IMG/VR virus record: IMGVR_UViG_3300032058_000007
Coordinates: 1 to 32,148 of that record
Length of the DNA stretch: 32,148 nt
Direction: 5' to 3' (one strand)
Origin: a virus
Positions within the stretch are counted from its first letter, which is position 1; every line of letters starts with the position of its first letter. The position numbers were made by a program, and so were the translations under genes. The notes beneath the pieces are model-generated. The model was not told where the DNA came from and searched no databases. It saw nothing but the letters and a program-made list of their open reading frames with translations. Positions 1-9,200 of this stretch are shown piece after piece.

Positions 1-222
1 TGAGGTCTGCGCTATCGGTGAGCTTGCCGCCCGTGGTGACGATGGGTATGCGAGTGGCAGTCAGGCCTGATGCGGCGAGGTTGGGGGCGGTGAGAGTGTT
101 GCTCGCATAGGTGAGGTCTGCGCTATCGGTGAGCTTGCCGCCCGTGGTGACGATGGGTATGCGAGTGGCAGTCAGGCCTGATGCGGCGAGGTTGGGGGCG
201 GTGAGAGTGTTGCTCGCATAGG
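1..222. repeat. Two perfect 111-bp tandem repeats inside the tail-fibre gene
   Basis: Positions 1-111 and 112-222 are identical. Each unit is 37 codons, so copy number can change without breaking the fibre frame. A third partial unit of 54 bases is the right end of the window (32095-32148). The flanks diverge after about 222 and before about 32080. Repeats like this in fibres usually encode stacked beta-structural segments of a trimeric shaft; that part is inference. Assemblers often collapse such repeats, so two copies is a minimum. Confidence 0.95.
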
Positions 223-790
223 TCAGTCCGGAGGCACTTGTAATCCGGCCGCCCGCGCCTACATACGGCACCCGCCCGGCGGCGAGGTCGGACACAATCA
301 GCCCCGGCACGGTGACGAGGTGGCTATCGGGGTTGAACGTGAACTCATCGGAGCCGGAGAGGTGGCCGGAGTCGTCAGGCGAGTAGACGACCTGGCGCGC
401 GTTCAGCTGTGCCACATCGAGGTCACCCACGCAGGTGAGTGCGGTGACCAACCAGCCGCCGAGCGAGGACATGTGGGCGAGCGGAGAACCGGAAGAATTG
501 GAGAAGGTGATGTAATTGTTGCCTGCGTCATCACCGAGGCGGATGTCGAGGTTGCGGCCGGGTGGAGCGACGATGGAGTGGTCGCCGCCAGAAAAAGAAA
601 GGTTCCCCGCCATACTATTATTCCCGTCAAGGCGAAGATAGCGCTCATCGTGGTAATGAGAAACAATGGCGGTGGTGTGGATTACCTCCTTCTCCTTGGT
701 AATAACAGTAGCGTTTTCCCCTGCAGGAGCGGGGGGCAGGGGGTTACGCCCCCCGCGAGGAGAACGTGGGCGGTCAACGCTCGGCCGCAT
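1..790 (-). CDS. Tail fibre protein, N-terminal part (continues across the join at 32148)
   Basis: This is the N-terminal 263 codons of a tail fibre that runs off the left edge and continues in the same frame at 32148-31157. If the 54-base terminal identity is collapsed, the full protein is about 575 aa. The ATG at 788-790 is preceded by GAGGT about 7 bases upstream, and the frame closes upstream at about 811. The sequence is Gly/Ser/Thr/Asn-rich and holds phage-fibre phrases such as YLRLDGNNSMAGNLSF. Between 1 and 222 lie two perfect 37-residue repeats (TRIPIVTTGGKLTDSADLTY and so on). It follows the small virion gene by 2 bases in the late unit. The role is inferred as host recognition at the outside of the virion. 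The frame is sure; the exact repeat number is not, because the assembly ends lie inside the repeat. Confidence 0.85.
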   Translation of the reverse strand, partial: MRPSVDRPRSPRGGRNPLPPAPAGENATVITKEKEVIHTTAIVSHYHDERYLRLDGNNSMAGNLSFSGGDHSIVAPPGRNLDIRLGDDAGNNYITFSNSSGSPLAHMSSLGGWLVTALTCVGDLDVAQLNARQVVYSPDDSGHLSGSDEFTFNPDSHLVTVPGLIVSDLAAGRVPYVGAGGRITSASGLTYASNTLTAPNLAASGLTATRIPIVTTGGKLTDSADLTYASNTLTAPNLAASGLTATRIPIVTTGGKLTDSADL

Positions 791-792
791 GA

Positions 793-1011
793 CTACCTCT
801 TTTTCTTGTTCTTATCAAAAGTGCGCATATTAAGCGCCAAGCGGGCCTGTCTCCCGGGGCGACCTGGCTTCTTCGCCTCCTTATGGAGCCAATCGACGCG
901 AATTGTTCCCCGCTCAGTAATGGCCCCGGCTCTCCTCGCTCGCGCAGTAAGCGCGCCAGGGCGCTTAATCGCGTCCTGTATCCAGTATTCGTCCTTCCTT
1001 CTCTTCGCCAT
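793..1011 (-). CDS. Small basic phage virion-associated protein
   Basis: A 72-residue, strongly basic protein. Its central WIQDAIKRPGALTARAR followed by a RQARLALNM stretch matches a short protein family I recognise from many tailed-phage structural regions (an aromatic-Gln-x-Ala-Ile-Lys-Lys-Pro-Gly-Ala-Leu signature). No catalytic motif is visible, and the C-terminus ends in a Lys/Arg run. It overlaps the upstream 127-aa gene by 47 bases and ends 2 bases before the fibre start, so it is translationally embedded between head and fibre genes. A GGAG lies about 11 bases before the ATG. A minor virion or DNA-contacting role is inferred from position and charge only. Confidence 0.7.
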   Translation of the reverse strand: MAKRRKDEYWIQDAIKRPGALTARARRAGAITERGTIRVDWLHKEAKKPGRPGRQARLALNMRTFDKNKKKR

Positions 1012-1348
1012 CTTTCATAATCTCCACAGCTTCCCGCACGGACTTGCCAACCTTGCCGACCGGCTTATCGGCGTTCTTTTTCATAATGCCCGCGATAGAG
1101 CCGAGAACCACAAGGTCAGTCGCCCGCTCAATCTCGCGGAGCGTATCCTTCTGGACAACCGCATAACTGCCGCCACGATGATGGTACTCAAACTCCATGA
1201 TGGCGCGCATAACCGGCTCGGGCTGCTCCTCAACCCCTCCAGGGAAAAATACTTCTTTTGGCCTGAAGGTGAGAATATCTTGCCCATCCCTGATGGCGAC
1301 ATTCTTCCATGGTATCGTGGAAGCCACCAGATACATGTTTTCGCTCAT
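965..1348 (-). CDS. Hypothetical virion-locus protein (127 aa)
   Basis: A soluble 127-residue protein with no signal peptide or membrane segment, following the major capsid gene by 60 bases. The ATG has an excellent ribosome-binding site (TAGGAGGTAAGG). The N-terminal half looks beta-rich (YLVAST, VAIRDGQDILTFRPKEVFF) and the C-terminal third is helical and Lys/Glu-rich. Genes at this position, directly after the major capsid protein, often encode head-completion or capsid-decoration proteins. I do not recognise the family and assign no function. Confidence 0.8.
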   Translation of the reverse strand: MSENMYLVASTIPWKNVAIRDGQDILTFRPKEVFFPGGVEEQPEPVMRAIMEFEYHHRGGSYAVVQKDTLREIERATDLVVLGSIAGIMKKNADKPVGKVGKSVREAVEIMKDGEEKEGRILDTGRD

Positions 1349-1408
1349 CCTTACCTCCTATTTTTTGTGTGGGGGGCGGTTACCCGCCCCCCGCTTTACT
1401 TACCGCGA

Positions 1409-2572
1409 TCAGGACGTAGACAGATTATACAGCGCGCCGTGCGCCTTGGTGCCGTTCTGCACCTCCAGCGTGTATTCACCAGCGATAAACTTCTGGAGAA
1501 CCAGCCCGTTGGGCGGTACGCTCTCCATATACATCGACTGGCCACGCAGGGGCTTGAAACGGACACGTGAGCTGTCGACCATGAACACGCGGTCCCTCGG
1601 GCATTGGTTGTCCATGATGATCCGCACCCGCCCGAAGTCGGTTAGAATGGTGTCAACACTCTCGCCGACCTCCTTATAGCCATGCGGAATGTCGAGATAG
1701 CCAACGTAGAGTTGGCTTATCTTTTGTTTCTGCAGAGGGTGAGCGACGAAGACATCGGGGTTCCCACCGTCAGCGAATATCTCCCGGGCCACACGGTTTA
1801 TGAGCGCGATGGAGATAGCCGCGCCAGAAGCGTCCACACAGTTGGTGTCCGAGGGGTCATTGGGATTGTATAGGAAGTAGTTGAGGCCGCCCATCATACG
1901 CGGTATCGAAGCGCTGCCCACCGTAGCAGAGCGAACGCCCATGATAATAGAAGCGTCCATCTGGCGGATCATGTTTTTCACCTTGGCCTCGACCTGCTCA
2001 GCGATTTCGCTCGTCACACCAGCCTTACGCACGACTTCCTGCGTACGGGTCACCTCGGCATAGTCGAAGAAAATCTGCGTGTAGTTGTAAGCCACCGTAC
2101 GGATTACGTCCTGCGTGCGGGCGGTGTTTGACACGGTCGCGTTCTCAAGTGCCGGATGAGCGATAATCTGGATGGCCGCGCCATTGGCATAAGCGGGGCA
2201 GTCCACGCCGTCCGGCCCGGCGATACAGGTCAGCGTATTGCCAGATATAGCGGTAACACGGTAGTACCCACCGCCGCGCGCCCCCATCCCGGCGATACGG
2301 AACAAGGTGCCCACGCGGAACTTGGTGCCATCTCCAGTAGCTACCGCAACACTCACCGAGGAGCCAGCAGTAGCAGCACTCCCACCGGCGGCCGTGGAGG
2401 ACACGTTAGAGCCGAGCTCTCCTTCAACCCACTTATGCGTGGTGTCCTCCGCCACGTCCTGCTTCGTAGAGAACGCCTTGACGCAGTCGTCGACCTTCTC
2501 CACAAGCATTTCGTAAACATCACTTAGGTCTTCTCTCGTGCCTCCCTGATTATACGTGAACAGCGGTGGCAT
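1409..2572 (-). CDS. Major capsid protein, SU10-like (DUF5309-type HK97 fold)
   Basis: A 387-residue major head protein. The N-terminus has the family features: a Tyr-Asn-x-Gly start, EDLSDVYEMLVEKVDD, then KWVEGELGS. After this come the central helical phrases QDVIRTVAYNYTQIFFDYAE, VTRTQEVVRKAG and the MDASIIMGVRS...RMMGGLNYFL block typical of the SU10-like capsid family. Residues about 60-125 form an Ala/Gly/Ser/Thr-rich inserted beta region (AAGGSAATAGSSVSVAVATG onward). The C-terminal strands cover VFMVDSSRVRFKPLRG and GEYTLEVQNG. The ATG has AAGGAGAG upstream. It sits directly after the scaffold gene with a 15-base gap, the usual scaffold-capsid order. Family membership is recognised from the sequence pattern, not computed. 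Confidence 0.88.
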   Translation of the reverse strand: MPPLFTYNQGGTREDLSDVYEMLVEKVDDCVKAFSTKQDVAEDTTHKWVEGELGSNVSSTAAGGSAATAGSSVSVAVATGDGTKFRVGTLFRIAGMGARGGGYYRVTAISGNTLTCIAGPDGVDCPAYANGAAIQIIAHPALENATVSNTARTQDVIRTVAYNYTQIFFDYAEVTRTQEVVRKAGVTSEIAEQVEAKVKNMIRQMDASIIMGVRSATVGSASIPRMMGGLNYFLYNPNDPSDTNCVDASGAAISIALINRVAREIFADGGNPDVFVAHPLQKQKISQLYVGYLDIPHGYKEVGESVDTILTDFGRVRIIMDNQCPRDRVFMVDSSRVRFKPLRGQSMYMESVPPNGLVLQKFIAGEYTLEVQNGTKAHGALYNLSTS

Positions 2573-2587
2573 ATATCATCTCTCCTT

Positions 2588-3160
2588 TCACTTTTCTCCT
2601 AACTTCAGGCGCAGAAGGGAACGCACATCTCCCTTCTTTTTCGCCTCCTGCATCAGCGCTTCGACGGACGGTTCCGAAGGCGGCGCCCCGCCACCGGTTA
2701 TAGGCACTCGGCCCTCCTGCTTCGCGAGTCTCTGGATTTGCGCGGCAAGTTTTTTGGCCTTTTCCTCCATCTCTATCTCATCGTAAGATACAGGAAGAAA
2801 CTCCTCGAAATCAGCGGGTATATCATACTTGCGGATAAGGTCTATCCGCCTACGCTCCATAAGCAGTTGGGCATAAGCGGCGCGGTAGCCTTCAAGTTCC
2901 CGCTCCTTTTCCGTTAACTCGTCCTGGAGCCTCTCCAGGTCAGACATCTCCCGCCGGCGAAGTTCCTTCAACTCGGCCTCCGCGCGATCAGCTCGCGACT
3001 GAAACTCCCGCATTTGCTTGCGCAAACGCTCAAGTTCCTCTGCGGTGGCGTCCTGAACACTCCCGCCAGATGCGCTCTCGGAAGCGCCAGAAGGGATCTC
3101 CTCTCCGGAAGAAGCCTCCTGTTCGACAACCTCGTCCCGCACCTCGGTGTCCATGTCCAT
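2588..3160 (-). CDS. Capsid scaffolding protein
   Basis: A 190-residue, acidic, largely helical protein lying between the giant gene and the major capsid gene, where scaffolds normally lie. Residues about 35-115 are an almost continuous charged coiled coil (DATAEELERLRKQMREFQSR, then ELKELRRREM and a Glu/Lys-rich stretch). The N-terminal 30 residues are Glu/Ser-rich and disordered. The C-terminal end (KKKGDVRSLLRLKLGEK) is basic, like the capsid-binding helix of many scaffolds. The start is fixed by a strong GGAAGGAGGAGAAG. It should direct head assembly and then leave the prohead; no protease is seen nearby. Confidence 0.85.
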   Translation of the reverse strand: MDMDTEVRDEVVEQEASSGEEIPSGASESASGGSVQDATAEELERLRKQMREFQSRADRAEAELKELRRREMSDLERLQDELTEKERELEGYRAAYAQLLMERRRIDLIRKYDIPADFEEFLPVSYDEIEMEEKAKKLAAQIQRLAKQEGRVPITGGGAPPSEPSVEALMQEAKKKGDVRSLLRLKLGEK

Positions 3161-3208
3161 CTTCTCCTCCTTCCGTCTATTCTACACCATTTTAATAATA
3201 CTACTACC

Positions 3209-6200
3209 TTATGACTTTTTCTTCTTCGGACCAAGTTGGGGGGTCTTCGCCTTCTGCTTGATCAAGGCTTTTTGCTCAATAAAATACTCAGTAAGCGTAT
3301 GGACATCCTCCAAGTAGCGGTTCCACAATTCGGGGTTATGAGTGAACGCCCTCGCCATCGCCCGCATGTAATAGGTATCCCTGTTCTTCCGCTTGCCCTC
3401 AAAATAGGCGACAAGGTCGGGGTGGCGGATAAGAAAATCCCGGCGAGCGGCCCTGGTTGGTAAGCCGTAGTATTTCTCCGCCAAGTCCATCATGTACATT
3501 CTCCATTTGTAATCACTATCGCTCTCTCCCGGCTTGCGCTTGCGCCACTCCTGCTTAAGTTCAGGGTGTTCGCGCAGATATTCTTCGCGCTTGGAGGCGG
3601 GGAGCATGAAATATTCATCCAGAGGGGTGGGGGCACTGCGCGAAAACTCCCGCGGGCCCGCAGCCGCCCACCACCGGCTATACCACCGGCGGCCCCCTCT
3701 CCTACGGCCTCCACCGCTCTTCTCGGTTGACAAGCGGAAGTTGGCCCGCTCAGCCTCGGTAGAATTGGCGAGAAGCAGATCCTGCAATTGCTTATCGAGC
3801 CAGTCAAACGGCATCGACGAAGTTGCGAAGAAGCCGCCGGGAAAATCCCCGACAGGCGGGTAATATACCACCTTGCCAAGCCCGCTGGCATCTTTCTGGC
3901 GGTTAGTCATCATCAATTCATTGATCGTCCTGCCGGAGATCGCCAGGGCCTCCTCTTTGGTCAAGGGGATTACGCCCCTGCCATAAGTATTGGTGCTCAC
4001 CAGCTTCTTTAAGGCGGAGATGAACGCCCCCCGCTCATCCGGCGCCATCTGCAGGTAACGCTGGACATTATAGGACGGAGGGGGCCCAGCTTCCAGGCCT
4101 TTGAGGGTTTCGGGGACTTCGGCAAGCGCGCTTTCGCGGGCTGCCTCGGTAGTGATAGGCACGGGAACGTTGAGCATGGGAGCAACATACTGTAAGGGGG
4201 TAGGTAAGCTGGTCATCCGCTCGATGGCGGCCATGGCTGAAAGCCCAGCGAACGGGTAGGTGTTGGCGCCCAAAGATGGGAAGGAGAGGCCAGCCCTTTG
4301 TTCTTCGAGGCGCTTGATTTGCTCGTTAATTCTTGCCAGTTCTTCATCTATTTGGGACACAACCTTCTGATCGTTAATTTTCTTCTTCATCTCATTAAGC
4401 ACAGCCCGCCGTACGCTCAACTCGATTATCTTCCCTCCCACATCCGCGGGGACCGGGCCCGTGGGAGTGTATTCAGGAGACGGGGTCCCATAATAGTAGG
4501 TTTGATAGGTCGGATAGCCGAGAGCTGTCTCTCCGGTGCGCAATGGCCAGAAGTTTAAAATTGCTTGCTTTTCTTCTTCGCTTATCGGCTCCTCCTGCTC
4601 CTTCAACCAGTTAAGCGCATATTCGCGGAAACTCTCCATGTCCTCCCCGTCTTGGGCGCGTCTCGCCCTGGCCAACCGCCACTCCTGCCACAAGCGAAGG
4701 GCCCTGGTCGGGTTGCCCTTTTCGTCGTACCCGAATGCCTTGAGCGCTTGGGCATAGAAATCCTTGTCCTCCCCCAGACCGGCTCCCATCATTGACAGGG
4801 AACCACGCATATTTTCGGCTGCCTGATCATTACTGGTGGCGAGCCAGGCAAACAACTTAGCGGTAGCGTTGGTTTTTTCCTGCCTTAAGCGCTCATCATT
4901 TTCATCGCCCATCGGGCCGAAAATATCCGGCGCCTGGAGCTCCCATGCCAGAGTGAGACGGGGATTGGCCACTTGCGTTATTTGGAACGGGGCGGCGACA
5001 GCGCGCTCTATGCCGCCGAAAATACCTCTCGATTGGCCAGCAAACTCATCGTACACCTTGGACGCGCGCTCAGTCATCTCTGACCACCAGGTCTGGCGGG
5101 ACGCCTTCCCGCCCTCCCATCCTGGCTTGTACAGCATAGGCCGAAGCCACGGCTTCTCTCTGATCAAGCTCTCCGAATACTGTTTTATTTCTTCCGACGG
5201 TAGCGGGAATTGAGAAGCTGCCGCTCCGAACTTCTCTTCCATCTCCTCGCGGTATTTTTCCAACTCTCCCATCTGGCGCATTTGCTCTTCCGTCCAAGTG
5301 CCGCCGGAAGGAATGAACCACGGCTCCAACATTCCAGTTACCCAAGTGCCGCCGGGGAGCACGCCGCGCAGGCTTTCTACGGCTTTGGCGTATGCCTCTT
5401 CGATTTCTTTGGGAGACAATATCGGTTCGCCTCGCCAGAACACACGCTTGGCTTTTTCTTCGGGGTTCTCCATTATCCGCTTATAAATAGCGGAGATTTC
5501 TCGGTTGATAGCGGGATCAAGCATCTTGCGCTCTTCGGGGGAGAGGTTCTCAATGGCAAACCGCAGAGGGGTAATTTTCCCTTCTCGCACCAGCGCGTCG
5601 TTCTGCGCTTGCTCCTTCAACCTGTTTATTTTCTCGTAAAGAGCCATCTTCTCTTTCAACGTGCCCCGGCCAGAAATACCCGGCGTGAGGATGCCATACG
5701 GCTCCACGCCATAGAAGCCAAGGGACTTAATGTCCCGGAGTACCGGGAGGTTCTGCAGGGGCTGGGGGAGCGCCCGGATGGCTTGCTTAGCAAAATATTC
5801 GGAAACGGGGGAAAGCTCTTGAGCGATTATCTTGCCATATCCCTCCTCCTCAAGATTAGACATGGGACCGAGGGTGGGATAAAGCAAGAAGGCGGGGACA
5901 TTCAGCCATTTTTTCTCTTCGCTCCCCGGTATAGAAATGGGGATAGTGAAACGCGCCCATTGCGGGTATCCGCGTTCCTCTATCCACCGCTGTGACGCAT
6001 CTAACCAATGCCTGAGCGCCACAAACACCTTCGGGTTGTTCTTGAACATCCTTAAGTAGGAGAGGGTCTCAAGCCGCAGGTCGGAAAGGAAAGGCATAAT
6101 CCATTGAAACTCATGCTCAAACACTAACGACTTGGTGAAGTCCATAAGAATATCGTTGATAGATAATTTCGCCATGTTGGCTGCCGCGCGAGCCGCGGAG

Positions 6201-9200
6201 GCGGCGTCCACGCCCTGGGCGACAAGTTGGTTATAGTAACTTACAAAGAGCGTGCGGTACCCCGCTTCGCGGGTCAGCACCATGCCCGAACCGAAAATCT
6301 TGCTGTAAAGGTTGTTGGCCGCCTCGTTCATCCTGTCAAGTTTTTCCATCCACTTAGTGGAGCGCGTGGGGGTAAAGGTGCGGGCAAGAGGATAAGGCAC
6401 AGCGAAATCGTCTCCCGTTTCGCGGATAATGCGCTCAAGATCGTCCATGCCAAAACGCCTGGCGCCGGGCTTCAAGAAACCGGCTGCCTTGGCCGGGTTG
6501 TCAGCCGCCTTCATGTTAAACTTTATGGCATCATACAGGGTCGGCGCATATTCTTCTATGTTGCCTACCCATTTACCGATAGCATTGAGGTACTCGTCCA
6601 CGCCGCCGTGTATATTTGCCACCATATTACAGGCAGGGATGGTCTCAATTACGCTTTTCGCCGCGTCCCTCCCGCCCTTGATATACGCCACTATCGCCGG
6701 GTCACGAAGACCATAGCGGTAGAGCCCCTCGATAGCTCGGCGCGGGTTTTCCGCCGCTCTGATACCGACCCAGGTATCTGTCCTGGTGTGCAGGAAGCGG
6801 AAGGGATAGCGAAGCGCCTCCTCCTCCGCCAACTTCACCACATCAACCACTTCTGGAGGCATGCTATTAAGCAATTTGTTGTAGCGCGCGACTGAATAGG
6901 GGTCAATAGCCCCATGCATGAACAGCTTGGTGGTATTCATCGTCGCGGAGCGAAGGGGATAATGGCCTCTGCCAACCACCGCGCGTTTCCACCAACCGAT
7001 AACCCGGTTGATGGCAGAGTTCCATTCTTCCACGAGCCGCTGCCCGAAGCGAGGGATAAGCGTGTTGGTGAAAATATGGGATATATCTTTAAGGGACGGG
7101 TCGAAGCGGTGTAGGTGAGAAAGTTGCGCTATGGACAAGGGGATGGGCGCTCCCTCCGGTGAGGTGAGTTGGCGGATGATATTGTCTTCGATGATATAAG
7201 CGAAGCCGCGCGAGGGACCGAGAGTCTCCGTCCCCGGGCGATTGCTCCAATGCCTAAAGAACGCCTCCACCTGTAGGAGCGAGCCGCCCCCGCGCGCCTT
7301 AGCGACTTCGTCTAAATATCCAATGAGGCGCCTTTCGGCGTCGCTATATTCCTGTACGATCTTCTCGTATTTCTCCATCTCTTCCGGCTGTATCCAGAAG
7401 GTCTTATGGTATTTTTTAACAGCCTTTAAGAGTTTCCGCGCTTCCGCCGGGGTTATATCGCCAGAAACCAAGATGGTAATCAATTCGTCAAAGGTGATAT
7501 GGTCTTTCAGAACGGGGATAAGTTTCTCGTATTGCTCGCTTCCCAACATCAATCTGGCCCATTCCCTCAAATCGCCATCATCAAATAATTTCTTCAGCAT
7601 CGAAGGGGATGCCTGGATAACGGCCTCCAAAGCGCCTCCATAGTAACCGCTCTTGGCGATTATCTCATGCATTCTGCTGTCCACGTAGTCGGCCATTCGC
7701 ATTACCAAATCCTGAAAAGCGTCAATTACTTCCCTGCTGGCCTCTTGGGCCCGCCGGAAAACCTCATCCGCAAACGCCCTCCCAAAGGCGGCTTTGGCCC
7801 AGACGACCACATCGGGAATAGTCTTATGTGTGAGCACCAGGGCGCCCCGGTTTAAGCCGCTTTTCGCCAAAACAAAGTTCTCGAAGTTTCTCACATAAGT
7901 GGAAGCATAGATAATGTCCGAACGGCACAATTCAACAAACCTCTGCGAGATGCGGCGAGAAGTCGCCTCGTCAAAGCCGACATATTTGCTTATCCTATAC
8001 ATTTCATCGCCAGCAGCAACGGGGTTCCGAAGGTCAATCACATGAAAAGACGGATAAGGGGTTTTGGCCCTCGACAGCCAACGGACGCCGGGGGCCCCGG
8101 CGACCTTTTCCACCGCCTTTCTCATCTTCTCGCTCCCTCCCATAATGGCGGTGGAAACCTTCGGGTAATAGGTCACAATCGGGCCCGCTTCACGCAAGCC
8201 AGCCAGAGCCGCGCCCCCCAGATATTTTTTCCATGGTTCAGTAAGGCCGCCCAGGCTGGCTGTAAGCAGTCTCCCCCATTCCTTCACCCGCATATCTTTG
8301 GGCAGTTCCGCTATCTGGCGGAAAGCGGCATTAAATTGGTCAAACACATACCCGCTCACCCCCATTTCCTTGAACGCCTTCATGAAATAATAGGGATCAT
8401 CTATGGAGGAGAGGTGACGCGCTATGGGGGTAATCTTACTGTACACCTCCCCTTTCTCCGCGGCCTTCCTGGCGTCCTTTACCATTCTGGCCAGGGCGCC
8501 CCGCTCCCGGTTCAAGGCGCTCCTCAGCCCCTTCATGGCCTCCTTATACGCCGCGGAAGCGCGCTGCCCCCTTTGAGCGAGGCCAAGCACGGTGCGCGTA
8601 TTCCGATAAACATCAGGAGCGGCCGAAAGCAGATTCCTCAAGAGGCCGCTTTCTTTTTGGGCTTTAGCAAGCGGGGATACTTTCCATGGAGTTACGTAGG
8701 TAAGAGGATCAAGAAAGATGGCGCACACAAAGGAAAGGAAGAAGTTGTTTGGGAAATATTCAAAAGCGGTATATTGCCCCGTCTGCGTCGCCCTCTCATA
8801 CTTATGCAACACATCCGCTCCGAAGATGTCTTGCAGGCCTTCCATGAGCCACCTTGCGCCGGAGCCGATCATCTGCCTATAACGCGCGTAAATGTCATCT
8901 GCCGCGTTTTGAGCCGCCTTCTCGTTGCCCGTCAACTTGGCGATGTACCACCGGCCAGCCGCGCCGGTGGCCCCCACAAGCCCACGCACAACCTCAAACG
9001 GCATGTTCAGCAAATCGACAAGCATATCTGCGGTTTGAAGAACAACGCGTGAAAAACCGCTCAAAACCCTGGCCGCCTTGCTTTTCCCTGAGAGGATATC
9101 TTCAAGGCCCTCTCTGATTCGCTTCGAGTAATACCACGGCACCCTTTCCGCTGCAGGGCTGAACGCTTTGCCGCTCTTTTCGCCGAGAGAAGACATGAAA

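Noticed and set aside
320-1570. 416-aa open frame on the plus strand
   Set aside because: It lies antisense to the fibre, two virion genes and the capsid gene, in step with their codon positions. The GC-rich wobble positions of the minus-strand genes leave the opposite frame open. It has no ribosome site or recognisable domain.
5210-5995. 261-aa plus-strand frame, and similar ones at 8042-9052 and 9777-10445
   Set aside because: All are antisense shadows of the giant minus-strand gene, with no start signals and low-complexity translation.
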